Assembly: GCA_019925095.2 (NCBI GenBank)
Contig: CM034401.1
Coordinates: 19,562,338 to 19,626,337, forward strand
Length of the DNA: 64,000 bases
Source: Dendrolimus kikuchii
Taxonomy: Eukaryota > Arthropoda > Insecta > Lepidoptera > Lasiocampidae
Direction: 5' to 3'
The translations under genes and the position numbers were made by a program. Below the pieces are notes generated by a model. It was given only the letters and a program-made list of their open reading frames with translations, did not search any database and was not told where the DNA came from. Shown here one piece after another: positions 63,130 through 64,000 of this stretch (positions within the stretch are counted from its first letter, which is position 1; each line of letters starts with the position of its first letter).

Positions 63130-63690
63130 AATTTTTGTTGATTGCATTTTTGCTAATTATTATTTTATTTTTCAAATTATTATGTTGTCTAATTCTATGG
63201 ATTTTCTCATAACTGTCTGACAGTTTTTCAGGTTGCTGATATGTACTATTAAAATCCATACTAACAAATTTTATAGTTGTTTGTTTGTTACAAATAATTC
63301 TTTAAAATGTAATTTCATGTCATAAAACTTAACCCGTTCTGTAATACGGATTTTAACCTTCGTAATTATCTGTTATATATAGTCATACCGTTTTCTTGTT
63401 AAAACAATATCATCATTTAAATCCCGGTTGCGTTCGGATCGTCCGTATCCGAAGTGTGGGAACTCGCTTTTGTATTTTTTCATCTCCATTTCACGTTGGG
63501 TTTTATTGTGATTTGTTTAAACAAACAAGTGAAACTAAAATTCCAACCAATCTCTTAAGATAATGTACCATTATCCAACTCTGAGTAACAAATGTCATAA
63601 ATGTTTTAATACAATACTTTATTTTATAAAGTAATTGGTAAAAATATCATGTTGGAAAACTTTACACATACTTTTTAAATTTATAAGATT
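63130..63690. other. Intergenic, nothing recognised
   Basis: AT-rich with one GC-containing patch, TTGCGTTCGGATCGTCCGTA. No gene or repeat family identified. Confidence 0.45.
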
Positions 63691-63699
63691 CTAAATAAA

Positions 63700-64000
63700 T
63701 TAATATAAACTAAAATTAAACTATACTATAAATATAAATATGCTTACAAAATAACAATCGATAAGTAAAAAATAGACTCCAGGTCGCTGTCGGCGGGGAA
63801 CGTGCCCAAAATGCTGGCCGCATTTCCACGTTGGATGGCAACGCTGATGCGTTGCCCTAGGTGCAAGCCAGCCTTTTGGTCACGCGAGACCTCAATTAAA
63901 CGCGTTGAAAGGTCTTGATAGAGGTGATGAGCACCAGGCCCCCACGGCCCCAGGGTTTCAACCCCGAAAGCCACAAATATGTACCCATTACCAATGGACA
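63700..64000 (-). mobile_element. GPWG-type LINE C-terminus and 3' UTR
   Basis: The minus frame, open to the window edge, reads SIGNGYIFVAFGVETLGPWG, PGAHHLYQDLSTRLIEVSRD, QKAGLHLGQRISVAIQRGNA, ASILGTFPADSDLE. The 3' UTR (63700-63785) matches 56680-56865. Unlike the 59605 copy this part has no frameshift. Confidence 0.8.

Overview
The window looks like AT-rich nuclear DNA of an insect, most likely a moth or butterfly. Spliceosomal introns, a ZAD zinc-finger gene (an arthropod-expanded family), maT-type mariners (DD37D), R1-clade, RTE/BovB-like and CR1/jockey-like retrotransposons, and Helitron-like repeats ending in CAGCTAGT all point that way. There are no operons, CRISPR arrays or bacterial signals. 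The order is a firm inference; the species cannot be read from the sequence.

Three host genes are supported. (1) 6966-27148 (+) is a TBC1D15/17-like Rab GTPase-activating protein. Nine coding exons were recovered with consistent splice phases and canonical GT..AG sites. One exon expected between 22273 and 26882, the segment that starts LWE in relatives, was not found. The gene spans about 20 kb because its introns are full of transposons. (2) 36736-38567 (-) is a two-exon ZAD plus C2H2 zinc-finger protein of 366 residues; its intron splits the ZAD between its two CxxC pairs. (3) 43022-43738 (+) is an intronless Gemin8 homologue, part of the SMN complex.

Everything else is mobile DNA or its debris. 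1-5350 holds a broken RTE copy, palindromes, a Helitron-like element, an 8-bp-TSD hAT-type MITE and a tRNA-like SINE. 5500-27150 (the TBC gene and its upstream flank) holds foldback elements, a GC-rich Harbinger-type MITE, SINEs, a Tigger-type MITE, a SWIM zinc-finger ORF and a decayed YqaJ-nuclease ORF enclosed by inverted repeats. 27150-36700 is intergenic, with foldbacks, a 21-unit palindromic minisatellite, a nested MITE and several microsatellites. 39719-41810 is a 5'-truncated R1-clade element with a 12-bp target duplication. 45300-47250 holds a hAT-type MITE and a dead mariner. 50600-64000 is dense in LINE, SINE and Helitron fragments, including a CR1-like LINE that interrupts a mariner.

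The three host genes have no evident functional link: Rab GTPase control, transcription and snRNP assembly. The least-explained material is the SWIM ORF and the YqaJ element in two introns of the same gene, the GAACCGGTTC tandem array, the AACTATAGTT minisatellite, and a pair of foldback elements whose hairpin module is flipped between copies.
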